From positions 12,226 to 76,225 of the forward strand of contig DAOUEJ010000203.1 of NCBI GenBank assembly GCA_034430615.1: a stretch of DNA of 64,000 bases. Direction: 5' to 3'. A model generated the notes under the pieces. The model saw nothing but the letters and a program-made list of their open reading frames with translations, was not told where the DNA came from and did no database searches. The position numbers were made by a program, and so were the translations under genes. The stretch's first letter is position 1; every line of letters starts with the position of its first letter. Below, in pieces: positions 1 through 8,049 of the stretch. This DNA is from E44-bin32 sp034430615 (GTDB taxonomy: Bacteria > Chloroflexota > Anaerolineae > Anaerolineales > E44-bin32).

Positions 1-607
1 CTGGCCGGTGGCACGCACCACGCCCATCGCGACTTTGGCTCCGGATTCTGTGTCTTCAACGACGTTGCCGTAGCGGCACGCGCGGCGCAGGCCGAGTGGG
101 GGACGGGGCCGATCCTGATCATCGACTGCGATGTCCATCAGGGCGACGGGACGGCGAGCATCTTCGAGGATGACCCGTCGGTGTTCACGTTTTCGATCCA
201 CGCTGAGCGAAATTTCCCCTTCCGCAAGTCGAGCAGTGACCTTGATCTGCCGCTGCCCGACGGGTGCAGAGATGAAGCCTACCTGGATGCCCTGAGTGGG
301 GTCCTGGACGGCTTATTGCATGAAGTGAAGCCTGATCTTGCCCTCTACCTCGCTGGTGCAGATCCCTATCACGGGGACACGCTGGGCCGCCTGGAGTTAT
401 CCAAGGGAGGTTTAGCCACCCGTGACGCTTCTCGTGCTGGCGGCCTGCGCCCGGCGCCAGATCCCGCTGGCCATCGTGCTCTCCGGGGGTTATGCGTCTC
501 AAATTACCGATACCGTCGACATCCACCTTGAGACCGTGCGCAGTGCCCAAAGGCACCTGATTGAGTTCCAGCAAAATTACGCATCGACCCGGCCCGAAGT
601 TGACTGA
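1..607 (+). pseudogene. Histone-deacetylase-like (AcuC/HDAC family) hydrolase, 5' truncated by the window and frameshifted
   Basis: The frame open at base 1 encodes the core of a zinc-dependent deacetylase of the HDAC/AcuC/acetylpolyamine amidohydrolase superfamily. It shows a GGTHHAHRDFGSGFCVFND block with the catalytic histidine pair, then DCDVHQGDGT with the Asp and His zinc ligands, then AGADPYHGD with the third Asp ligand. At about base 427 the reading shifts by +1. The conserved end (LLVLAAC, then VLSGGYA) continues in the second frame to a TGA at 605-607. Skipping one base after GAC at 424-426 gives RDLLVLAAC, which matches the family's usual R-D-x-L-V-L pattern, so a one-base insertion fits best. 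Both halves are well preserved, so this is a very recent lesion or a sequence error. In the family, substrates are acetylated proteins, polyamines or small molecules; none can be chosen here. Confidence 0.85.
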
Positions 608-623
608 TAAAATGTCAGGACTT

Positions 624-2012
624 ATGGAGAAACGAATTCCCTATCAAGGCAAGCTGGTCGCTCTTTTGGTGCTTGCGCTGCTCATGTCCGCGTGCGCCAC
701 CGGCGTTGCGACCCCAGCCAGCAGCGCCACATCCTCTATCACAACGCTCGCAATGGAGAATACGCCGACCGCACAACCGTCCCCCAGCCCGCCTGCCACG
801 AAGGCGGCCTGCCCGCCTCTCGACGCGGACATCCAGGAACGGATGCGGCTCATCGAAAGCCAGGTCTCCCAGCTACGCGGGCTCGAGGCCCAGGCCTCCG
901 TCCAGCATTCACTGCTGACACGGGATCAGTTGGCCGAAAAGGTCGAATTGGATCTTCTCGCTGACTACAGCGACCAGGAGGCCGTCCAGGATGCCCGCCT
1001 GCTCTTGCTGCTGGGTTTGATCGAACCGGACGTGCCGCTGCGTGAGCTCTACCTTGAACTGCTGGGAGAGCAGGTGGCCGGCTTCTACGACAGCGAGGCG
1101 GAAGAATTGGTGATCGTGTGCGATGATGGCTTCAGCGGGGTCGATCAGGTTACTTATGCACACGAATATGTCCACGTGCTCCAGGACCAGGTCTTCGACC
1201 TCGAGGCCGGGCTGGAGTACAGTGACGAAGCCTGTCAGGCAAGCGGTGAACGCTGCTTTGCGCTTCAAGCCTTGATCGAGGGCGATGCTTCGCTTCTCCA
1301 GGAACAATGGCTTCGAACTTTCGGTCTGGAGCAAGTTCTGCCTGAGTTGCTCGCATTCTTTGACGAATTCGAGATGCCGGTCTTCGATGCCGCTCCAACC
1401 TATATCCAGGCCGAACTCACCTTCCCTTACCTTGAGGGCTTAACCTTTACCCGGGCTCTTTACCTTTCGGGCGGCTGGGCCGCAGTGGATGCTGCCTACC
1501 GCAACCCGCCCGTCTCAAGTGAGCAAATCCTGCACCCGGATCGCTACCCGCGTGACCTGCCCGTCACCTTTGACCCTCCCGACCTGGCGGGGGTTCTGGG
1601 TTCGGATTGGTCGGAACTGGTAAGCGACTCGCTCGGTGAATGGGTAACGCGCACGATGTTGCAGGAGTCCCTTGAACCCGGTGAGGCTGTCACCGCAGCC
1701 GAGGGCTGGGGCGGTGATTTTATTCTTGTCTACGAATCGGGCGATTCGGATCGCTTCGCTCTTGTCTTGCTCACCCAATGGGATACAGTTCGTGATGCGC
1801 GCGAATTTGCAGATGCATTCGGGACCTACGGGGACCGCCGCTTCGGGGAAGCCAGCGAATCATCCCCGTCCGAGTCTGTCTGGCATACCAACGATACAAG
1901 CAGCCGCTTCCTGCGTAAGTCCAACCAAACCCTTTGGCTACTCACCCCGGACGCAGACACGCTTGCACTGCTTTCAGACGCGATCACCCTTCCGATATGG
2001 CCGACTCCCTAG
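624..2012 (+). CDS. Lipoprotein with a HExxH metallopeptidase-like domain
   Basis: From the ATG at 624 (AGGA four bases upstream) the protein has 462 residues. It starts with a type II signal peptide: basic MEKR, a hydrophobic run, and a lipobox L-M-S-A-C with Cys24. A P/S/T-rich tether (about 30-62) follows. The globular part contains HEYVH at 180-184 and a glutamate 35 residues on in LIEGDA (Glu219). This HExxH + E layout fits a gluzincin-type zinc metallopeptidase on the outer face of the membrane. Four cysteines (about 63, 166, 204, 211) could form disulfides. An upstream TTG (561) and an ATG (612) are alternative starts, but they would place a polar stretch before the signal peptide. The next gene begins 16 bases before this one ends. 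I know of no characterised member, and peptidase activity is inferred from the motif only. Confidence 0.75.
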   Translation: MEKRIPYQGKLVALLVLALLMSACATGVATPASSATSSITTLAMENTPTAQPSPSPPATKAACPPLDADIQERMRLIESQVSQLRGLEAQASVQHSLLTRDQLAEKVELDLLADYSDQEAVQDARLLLLLGLIEPDVPLRELYLELLGEQVAGFYDSEAEELVIVCDDGFSGVDQVTYAHEYVHVLQDQVFDLEAGLEYSDEACQASGERCFALQALIEGDASLLQEQWLRTFGLEQVLPELLAFFDEFEMPVFDAAPTYIQAELTFPYLEGLTFTRALYLSGGWAAVDAAYRNPPVSSEQILHPDRYPRDLPVTFDPPDLAGVLGSDWSELVSDSLGEWVTRTMLQESLEPGEAVTAAEGWGGDFILVYESGDSDRFALVLLTQWDTVRDAREFADAFGTYGDRRFGEASESSPSESVWHTNDTSSRFLRKSNQTLWLLTPDADTLALLSDAITLPIWPTP

Positions 2013-2695
2013 AGCGCGGCCTGGATATTAAACGCATCCAAGCGATCTGCTTTGATATCGATGGAACCCTGGCCGACACCGACGACGCCTATATTCAGCG
2101 AGTAGCCCGCTGGCTCACGCCATTTCGACGCCTGCTGCGCGACGGCGATCCGGTGGTAGCGGCACGGCGCCTGGTGATGGCCATCGAATCCCCGGCCAAT
2201 TCCTTCGTGGCTTGGCTCGATCGCCTTCATCTGGACCAAATCCTCGGGCCTGCCGCCAACGCTCTCTACCGGCTGCGGGGTGCGTCGGCAACTCCGGAAC
2301 CCGAGCTCGTCCCGGGCACCCGTGAGGCCGTCCAGCGCCTGGTGCAACGTTTCCCGCTTGCGATCTGCACTGCACGTGACCAGGCCAGCGCCCACGCTTT
2401 CCTCGTCAACCAGGGTCTGGAGACGCTCTTTGCTTGCGTTGCCACGGCGCGATCGGCGCGTCGGGCGAAACCGCATCCGGCGCCGGTGGCCTGGGTTTGC
2501 GAGCAACTTGGCCTCCCGCCGCGCGCTCTCCTTATGGTGGGGGATACGGTCGTCGATATCCTCGCCGGCCGCCGGGCGGGTGCACAAACCGTTGGTTTGC
2601 TGTGTGGCTTTGGAGAGCTTGAGGAGCTGCAAGCTGCGGGAGCAGATCTCATCCTCGACAACCCCGCCCAATTGGTTGGCTTGCTCCTGGCTTAG
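1997..2695 (+). CDS. HAD-superfamily phosphatase (phosphoglycolate phosphatase/PpaX-like)
   Basis: A 232-residue haloacid dehalogenase-type hydrolase, cytoplasmic. Motif I is D-I-D-G-T (nucleophile Asp20, acid/base Asp22). A helical cap follows. Motif II is the threonine in CTARD. Motif III/IV is KPHPAP followed by MVGDTVVDI, with a magnesium-binding aspartate. The length and cap type suit phosphoglycolate phosphatases, pyrophosphatases of the PpaX type and other small phosphate-ester hydrolases, and the substrate cannot be read from sequence. The ATG at 1997 lies inside the 3' end of the lipoprotein gene, so the two are probably translationally coupled. The gene is convergent with ecfT, whose stop is at 2763. 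Confidence 0.85.
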   Translation: MADSLERGLDIKRIQAICFDIDGTLADTDDAYIQRVARWLTPFRRLLRDGDPVVAARRLVMAIESPANSFVAWLDRLHLDQILGPAANALYRLRGASATPEPELVPGTREAVQRLVQRFPLAICTARDQASAHAFLVNQGLETLFACVATARSARRAKPHPAPVAWVCEQLGLPPRALLMVGDTVVDILAGRRAGAQTVGLLCGFGELEELQAAGADLILDNPAQLVGLLLA

Positions 2696-2762
2696 TTCCC
2701 TTACCGATAACAGAGACCTGCGGCTCGCTCACCAAGCGGCGAGCGTCCGCATTCCTCCGAGG

Positions 2763-3632
2763 TCACATTGCAAGCTTGAGCAATGCCGGTGGTACCCAGA
2801 ACTGCCCATAACCAAATAGCGAAAGCCCCAGTGAGCCAAACAGTACCGCAACCCCGAATGCCATAAGTGCATAGTCGCGGGGGCGATAGTTGAGCTGGAT
2901 CAGCCAGGTTCGCGGGCCGGTTCCGAAGGCGCGCAGATCCATGGCATCGATGATGTCTTCGCTGCCCGAGATCGCCCGGATTGTCACCGGCACCAGGATC
3001 GGCGCCAGCTTGCGCACTTGCGCAATCAAGCCTCCCTGGAGTTTCTCTAATTCGTAACCGCGCGCTTTCTGCGCGTCCATCGTGAGTTGGAAATCGCGGC
3101 CAAAGGTGGGGATAAAGCGCATCGTCAGGTCCATGGCATAGGCGATCTTGTCCGGGAGCCCGAGCCGGCGGAAGGCAACACCGTAGTGCGCCGGGTTGAT
3201 CGAATAGGGGATGAGGATGGTGGTGCTGGCCAGGCTGAAGACGCGCGCCAGTTGGCCGAGGGCGAATATGATCCGCTCGGCGCTGATATTCAGCGTTGGC
3301 CGCCAGCCGAAGATCTCAAACCCAGCCTGATAAGTCCTCAGGATATGCTCCTCTACGTATACCTCCACGCCGCCCCGCCCGGTCAGGAAGGTCAGCAGGG
3401 CGAAGAAGGTAATGAACGCTCCAATAAACAACCACGTTCGGCGCGACTCGCGGAAGGTGATCCCCGAGCGCAGCACCACAACCAGTGCGATGATGGCGAA
3501 GAAAGCCAGGAAGCGCACATCCCAGAAGAAGAGCGTGGATATGACGAAGCAGAAATAGAAGATGAACCAGGCTGAAGGGTCAAAGCCCTGGATGAGGGAG
3601 TTGCGTTCACGATAGCGCCAGGTGACGAGCAT
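2763..3632 (-). CDS. ecfT: ECF transporter transmembrane subunit EcfT (CbiQ family)
   Basis: A 289-residue integral membrane protein with about five to six hydrophobic segments. It carries the two short coupling-helix signatures of EcfT proteins: A-R-G at about 190-192 and the related L-R-A-F at about 233-236. In the family these insert into the grooves of the two ATPase domains and transmit ATP-driven movement to the substrate-binding S component. It is the last gene of a three-gene minus-strand operon (ATPase, S component, EcfT) and lies 52 bases after the S component. Its composition and codon use resemble its neighbours. Confidence 0.9.
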   Translation of the reverse strand: MLVTWRYRERNSLIQGFDPSAWFIFYFCFVISTLFFWDVRFLAFFAIIALVVVLRSGITFRESRRTWLFIGAFITFFALLTFLTGRGGVEVYVEEHILRTYQAGFEIFGWRPTLNISAERIIFALGQLARVFSLASTTILIPYSINPAHYGVAFRRLGLPDKIAYAMDLTMRFIPTFGRDFQLTMDAQKARGYELEKLQGGLIAQVRKLAPILVPVTIRAISGSEDIIDAMDLRAFGTGPRTWLIQLNYRPRDYALMAFGVAVLFGSLGLSLFGYGQFWVPPALLKLAM

Positions 3633-3684
3633 GCTGCCGGTGAGCGGGGGAGGGATGCGGGCGCGCCCCTCCCCCGCCGAACTA

Positions 3685-4620
3685 TCAGCGGCCGGTCTGG
3701 CGCTGAACCGAGTTGTAGGCGCCGACGAGCAAAGGCACCAGGATCGCAGCGAAGATCATGTTGGGCCCTGCTGCTGGCAGGAACTCGCCCACGATCGCCA
3801 CCGACGGGGAGAAACCGTTAATCCAGATGTCGGACAACGCGGCAAAACCGATGCCGATGAAGTTACCCAGCATGGACCAGATCACGGCCGATGCTAGATC
3901 GACGTTGTCCTTGAAGAACATGCGCACCAAGAGGACCAGCACAAAGCCAACAACGGCCGAGAGGCCGGCGAAGGCAGAGATGGTGGCGTCGCCGAAGATA
4001 CCAGCGTCGGGATCAAAGAACATCATATTGGAAAGATCCCGGTTGAAGATCCAGAGCAGCGTGGCAACCGCGGCCAGGCCGGTGCTGATATAAAGCACGC
4101 TGTTCATGGCCTTCTTCTTGTCGATATAAAGTGCGGCCATGCCGGAGATCATGCCCACCAGGCCGTTCGCCACGCTCCACTGCGGCGAGAGACCGAAGCC
4201 GGTCAGCGCATCACCGAACATATTGCCAACCGCACCGGTGAAAAAGCCCACGACCGGGCCAAAGGCGTAGCCAAAGAACATGGGGATGGAGATCGCCGGA
4301 CGCAATGAGACCTGGCTCACCGAAGGGACTACGAACACCGTCCCGTTGAACAGGTATGAGAAGACTGCGTACAGGGCGGCCCCGATAGCCATGTAGACTA
4401 CCTCGCGCGTGCCGACGGTCCAGGCCGCATTCTGGCGGGTAAACCAGTAGACTGCGAATACGATCAACAGTCCGATGGCGACGAAGACGAAGCGCAGCAG
4501 GGCGGTTTCATCCAGTTGAAGGTCTGGGTTGAGTGACGGACCCAACCAGGCAACCAGGATGAAGACGACCAGGACTGCAATCAGTGATAGGGCTACGGAC
4601 GTCGGTTTCGTGCCGTTCAT
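3685..4620 (-). CDS. ECF transporter S component, substrate unknown
   Basis: A 311-residue, highly hydrophobic protein. After an N-terminal part with two membrane spans (about residues 8-28 and 44-62), the region from about residue 73 onward resembles vitamin/micronutrient-binding S components: an amphipathic first helix, V-S-L-R-P-A-I-S-I-P near 120, and a GYAFGPVVGFFTGAVGN segment. S components are usually about 170-220 residues, so this one is long, with extra spans at both ends. A good ribosome binding site (GGAGGAAATC) precedes the ATG. Its position between the ATPase and EcfT genes makes it the dedicated specificity subunit. The divergent tyrosine phenol-lyase gene raises the possibility of an aromatic or B6-type substrate, but no riboswitch or specific motif settles it. 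Confidence 0.8.
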   Translation of the reverse strand: MNGTKPTSVALSLIAVLVVFILVAWLGPSLNPDLQLDETALLRFVFVAIGLLIVFAVYWFTRQNAAWTVGTREVVYMAIGAALYAVFSYLFNGTVFVVPSVSQVSLRPAISIPMFFGYAFGPVVGFFTGAVGNMFGDALTGFGLSPQWSVANGLVGMISGMAALYIDKKKAMNSVLYISTGLAAVATLLWIFNRDLSNMMFFDPDAGIFGDATISAFAGLSAVVGFVLVLLVRMFFKDNVDLASAVIWSMLGNFIGIGFAALSDIWINGFSPSVAIVGEFLPAAGPNMIFAAILVPLLVGAYNSVQRQTGR

Positions 4621-4681
4621 GATTTCCTCCTCCGGTTCACGTCGTGAACCAGGCGATTAATACTACGGGGCGAGCACACGA

Positions 4682-6298
4682 TCATGCCCCGGCATGCGCC
4701 AGTGCTTCTGCGCGCATGAACTTGCCCGTTTGATCATACATCTCGATGTTCAAAGCCAGCAGAGAGGTCGGTACGAGCCGGCACGCCTCGAGCCGGGTGC
4801 GATCGAGCAGCACCTCCTCCGGCGGGCCATCAGCGATCAACCTCCCTTCGCTGACCAGCAGCACCCGGTTGGCGTATACCACCGCCAGGTCGATATCGTG
4901 CGTGATGAAAAGAATGGCATCGAAGCCGGGTATGCTCAAAATCGAATCCATGAAATCCATATAGTTGCGGTAATCCTGCCCTGCCGTTGGCTCGTCCATA
5001 ACAAGGATGCGTGATCGCATGGCGAGTACGGCGGCGATGCTTACGCGCTTCTGCTGGCCAAACGATAACGCAAGCGGGGGGTCATTTTCCATACCTCCCA
5101 GGTTCATGATCTCGATTGCCTGTTCCACCTCCTTCTCGATTTCTGTGCGCGTGTGTCCCAGGTTCTTGGGGCCGAAGGAAAGCTCCTCGGTCACCGTCGG
5201 CGCGAAGAGCATGTGACTTGGGCTCTGGAAGACATACCCCAGTTCGCTGGCAATCTGCGCCACGCTCTGCTTATCGGTTCGCTGACCCCCAATCCAGACT
5301 TCCCCGGCGCTGGGTTTGAGCAACCCGATGGCGTGCTTGACGAGCGTCGTCTTCCCGGCCCCGTTTGCACCCAGGACAGCGATTACGTCACCCGTTTCGA
5401 TGTGGAAATGCATGTCCTTGAGCACTTGCCGGGTATCGTCATAGGCGAAATCGACATGTTCAAAGCGTACGAGTGGTGCGGACTGCCTCTCCGGTCGGTG
5501 AGCGGCGTCGACGGCCGGGGCCTGAGGAGCTTTGCGGGCTAACTGCAGTACGCTGCTGGCGGGGAGCTTGATCTCCCGGTAGTCAACGGCTCCGGTCAGC
5601 CCTTCCGGTGAGCCTTCGTAGCGGATCTTCCCCCCATCTATAAAGATGACTCGCTCTGGTTCGATCTTGAAAACATCCTCGACGCGGTGCTCGACGATCA
5701 GAATCGACATGCCCTCGTCTGCTAGATCCCGGATCATGTGCAGCGCATCCAGGGCGCTGGCCGGATCGAGGCTTGCCAGGGGTTCGTCCAACAGCAGCAG
5801 TGAGGGGTGCATGGCGAGAACCCCGGCCAGCGCTACTTTTTGTTTCTCCCCGCCCGAGAGTAGAAAGGTTTCCCGATCCCGCAGATGGGTGATGCGCAGC
5901 CTTTCCAGCGCTCGCTCGGCACGCTCAAGGATCACTTCGCGGGCGAAACCAAGATTCTCCAGCCCGAAGGCGACTTCGTTGATGACTTTCGTACCCAGGA
6001 TTTGGCGTTCGGGGTCCTGCAGGACTGTACCAACGGACTGCGAGATACGGGCCAAGCTGAAGTCACGGATATCCTCGCCGCAGATCCTGATCGTGCCAGT
6101 CAATTCACCCTTATACGAGCGTGGGATAAGTCCGTTGATGCAGCGGGCGAGGGTTGTCTTGCCGCAGCCGCTCGGCCCAGCAACCAGCAAGACCTCGCCT
6201 GCGCGCAGGTGTAGGTTAATCTTTTCCAGGGCTAGTTCATCCCGGTCTCGGTATTTAAACCACAGGTCTTTAACCTGAAGTGGTATGGAGTCTATCAC
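4682..6298 (-). CDS. ecfA: ECF transporter ATPase, two fused ABC domains (EcfA-EcfA')
   Basis: 538 residues with two complete ATP-binding cassettes in tandem. Domain 1 has Walker A GPSGCGKTT (41-49), signature LSGGEKQ (147-153), and Walker B LLLLDEP (167-173). Domain 2 has Walker A GANGAGKTT (310-318), signature LSFGQQK (411-417), and Walker B ILVMDEP (431-437). A linker of about 50 residues joins them. In the family the two nucleotide-binding domains drive substrate release from the S component through EcfT. The fusion supplies both halves of the ATPase dimer in one chain. The start is a GTG at 6298, the first gene of the operon, 61 bases before the S component. It is divergent from the tyrosine phenol-lyase gene. 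Confidence 0.93.
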   Translation of the reverse strand: MIDSIPLQVKDLWFKYRDRDELALEKINLHLRAGEVLLVAGPSGCGKTTLARCINGLIPRSYKGELTGTIRICGEDIRDFSLARISQSVGTVLQDPERQILGTKVINEVAFGLENLGFAREVILERAERALERLRITHLRDRETFLLSGGEKQKVALAGVLAMHPSLLLLDEPLASLDPASALDALHMIRDLADEGMSILIVEHRVEDVFKIEPERVIFIDGGKIRYEGSPEGLTGAVDYREIKLPASSVLQLARKAPQAPAVDAAHRPERQSAPLVRFEHVDFAYDDTRQVLKDMHFHIETGDVIAVLGANGAGKTTLVKHAIGLLKPSAGEVWIGGQRTDKQSVAQIASELGYVFQSPSHMLFAPTVTEELSFGPKNLGHTRTEIEKEVEQAIEIMNLGGMENDPPLALSFGQQKRVSIAAVLAMRSRILVMDEPTAGQDYRNYMDFMDSILSIPGFDAILFITHDIDLAVVYANRVLLVSEGRLIADGPPEEVLLDRTRLEACRLVPTSLLALNIEMYDQTGKFMRAEALAHAGA

Positions 6299-6321
6299 GC
6301 AGGAATAGTCCTTCCCAGCTT

Positions 6322-6350
6322 TGTATACACTACAACACCATCAACCGCAA
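6322..6350 (-). promoter_or_regulatory. Candidate promoter of the ECF operon
   Basis: On the minus strand TTGCGG (6350-6345) and TATACA (6327-6322) are separated by 17 bases, a sigma-70-like arrangement. It would start transcription roughly 15-20 bases before the GTG at 6298, leaving almost no leader and so no room for a riboswitch downstream of it. Confidence 0.4.
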
Positions 6351-6425
6351 AGGGTGACAGCATCCTGGCGAAACGATCTGTTCCCGGTGGCGATTGACCC
6401 GCCTGTGAGCCTGCCCAACTAGTTC

Positions 6426-6431
6426 TATAAT
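6426..6431 (+). promoter_or_regulatory. Consensus -10 box upstream of the tyrosine phenol-lyase gene
   Basis: A perfect TATAAT lies 47 bases before the ATG at 6479. At 17-base spacing the -35 position reads CTGTGA, a poor match. Expression may therefore need an activator, as is known for tyrosine phenol-lyase genes controlled by TyrR in enterobacteria; no such regulator is seen here. Confidence 0.45.
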
Positions 6432-6478
6432 GGGGGTGTGGTTGCCAAACCGATCCGGTTTCGTGAGCGAGGAGATCA

Positions 6479-7894
6479 ATGAGCGAACCTAATTATAAAA
6501 CTATGGGGCAGCAATTCGGACGCCGCTCATGGGCAGAGCCGTGGAAAATCAAGATGGTCGAACCGATCCACCTGACCACGCGTTCGGATCGCGAAAAAGC
6601 GATCAAGGAGGCTGGGTACAACACCTTCCTGCTGCGCTCGGACGATGTCTACATTGACTTGCTTACCGACAGCGGCACGAGCGCAATGAGCGATCGGCAG
6701 TGGGCGGGCATTATGCTCGGTGATGAGGCCTACGCGGGAAGCCGCAACTTCTATCACCTTGAGGACGCGGTCCGCACCTATTACGGTTATAAGCACATGG
6801 TACCAACTCACCAGGGGCGCGGCGCCGAACACCTGATCAGTCAGGCTGAGATCCGGCAGGGGCAGTTCGTCCCCGGAAACATGTACTTTACGACCACCCG
6901 CTTGCATCAGGAACTGGCTGGTGGAACCTTCGTAGACGTCATCATTGGAGAGGCGCATGACCCGAACGATCTGAGCCCGTTCAAGGGCAATGTTGACCTC
7001 GAAAAATTGGAAACGCTTATCAAAGAGAAAGGCGCTGAGAACATCGCGTACGTCAGCCTGGCCGGGACCGTCAACATGGCCGGTGGGCAGCCTGTGAGCA
7101 TGGCCAATGTCAAAGCCCTGCGCAAGCTGTGCGACCACTACAACATAAAGATTTACCTGGATGCAACGCGCCTGGTCGAGAATGCTTACTTCATCCAACA
7201 ACGCGAGCCTGGCTATGCCGAAAAGAGCATTGCCGAAATCGTGCTCAAGTTCTGTTCCTACACAGACGGCGCGTGGATGAGCGCCAAGAAGGATCACCTG
7301 GTAAACATCGGCGGATGGCTGGCGGTGAACGACGCGGAGCTATTCGATCGCCTGCGCAATCTGGTCGTAGTCTACGAAGGCCTGCACACCTATGGCGGCA
7401 TGGCCGGGCGAGATATGGAGGCACTGGCGATCGGGATCACCGAGTCGATGCAGGATGATCATGTCCGGGCGCGTGTCGAGCAGGTGCTCTACCTTGGCAG
7501 GTTAATGCTGGATTGGGGCATTCCGATCGTACAACCGGTCGGCGGGCACGCCATCTTTCTCGACGCACGAGGTTTCTACCCGCACATCCCACAAGACCAG
7601 TTTCCGGCCCAGGTGCTCACCGCCGAACTCTATCTCGATTCAGGAATTCGCGGCATGGAACGGGGCGTGGTCAGCGCTGGGCGTGATCCTGCGACCGGGG
7701 ATCATCGCTATCCGAAACTGGAGCTCACACGCCTGGCCATCCCGCGCCGGGTTTACACACAAGCGCATATGGACGTGGTTGCTGAGGCGACGCGCGAGGT
7801 TTATGAGAAGCGAAAACAAACGCGCGGACTGAAGATGGTGTATGAACCCACCCAACTGCGCTTCTTCCAGGCGCGCTTCGAGCCAGTCGGGTAG
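6479..7894 (+). CDS. tpl: Tyrosine phenol-lyase (beta-tyrosinase), PLP-dependent
   Basis: 471 residues, full length for the tryptophanase/tyrosine phenol-lyase family of fold-type I PLP enzymes. The predicted reaction is L-tyrosine + H2O to phenol, pyruvate and ammonia, in the cytoplasm. Visible family elements are TDSGTSAMS and GDEAYAGS near the N-terminus, PTHQGRGAEH, the PLP loop FTTTR, and the Schiff-base lysine in MSAKKD (Lys271). The region G-M-E-R-G (393-396) has methionine and arginine where tyrosine phenol-lyases have Met379 and Arg381 (Citrobacter numbering). Tryptophanases have other residues (V-E-I-G type) there. This arginine contacts the tyrosine phenol hydroxyl, so tyrosine phenol-lyase is preferred over tryptophanase. 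The start ATG has GAGGAG upstream. The product would feed pyruvate and ammonia to catabolism and release phenol. Confidence 0.85.
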   Translation: MSEPNYKTMGQQFGRRSWAEPWKIKMVEPIHLTTRSDREKAIKEAGYNTFLLRSDDVYIDLLTDSGTSAMSDRQWAGIMLGDEAYAGSRNFYHLEDAVRTYYGYKHMVPTHQGRGAEHLISQAEIRQGQFVPGNMYFTTTRLHQELAGGTFVDVIIGEAHDPNDLSPFKGNVDLEKLETLIKEKGAENIAYVSLAGTVNMAGGQPVSMANVKALRKLCDHYNIKIYLDATRLVENAYFIQQREPGYAEKSIAEIVLKFCSYTDGAWMSAKKDHLVNIGGWLAVNDAELFDRLRNLVVVYEGLHTYGGMAGRDMEALAIGITESMQDDHVRARVEQVLYLGRLMLDWGIPIVQPVGGHAIFLDARGFYPHIPQDQFPAQVLTAELYLDSGIRGMERGVVSAGRDPATGDHRYPKLELTRLAIPRRVYTQAHMDVVAEATREVYEKRKQTRGLKMVYEPTQLRFFQARFEPVG

Positions 7895-7984
7895 AGGTTC
7901 TGCTCAGATCAAGGGGTTACAGCGCTCGGGTCTAACATCCCCAGATGGAGAGTGGTCTTTCCCCTTCATTCTGATCCAACCAAT

Positions 7985-8013
7985 AAGGTCCTGACTGTCT
8001 GAGTCAGGACCTT
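7985..8013 (+). terminator. Rho-independent terminator after tpl
   Basis: An 11-bp perfect stem (AAGGTCCTGAC at 7985-7995 and its complement at 8003-8013) with a seven-base loop is followed by TTTCTTTT. It ends the plus-strand tpl transcript just before the convergent GTPase gene. Confidence 0.85.
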
Positions 8014-8049
8014 TCTTTTCCTTGCCCCATATCACATAGCGGAAGGGTA

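Noticed and set aside
6394..6399. TTGACC as -35 box for tpl
   Set aside because: 26 bases from the TATAAT, well outside the usual 16-18 spacing.
6299..6478. Vitamin riboswitch (TPP or cobalamin) upstream of the ECF operon
   Set aside because: Neither the TPP core elements nor the B12-box were found on the minus strand, and the likely promoter leaves a leader of under 20 bases.
6479..7894. Tryptophanase as the product
   Set aside because: The Met-Glu-Arg-Gly sequence at 393-396 matches tyrosine phenol-lyase, whose arginine contacts the tyrosine hydroxyl. Tryptophanases have a different residue there.
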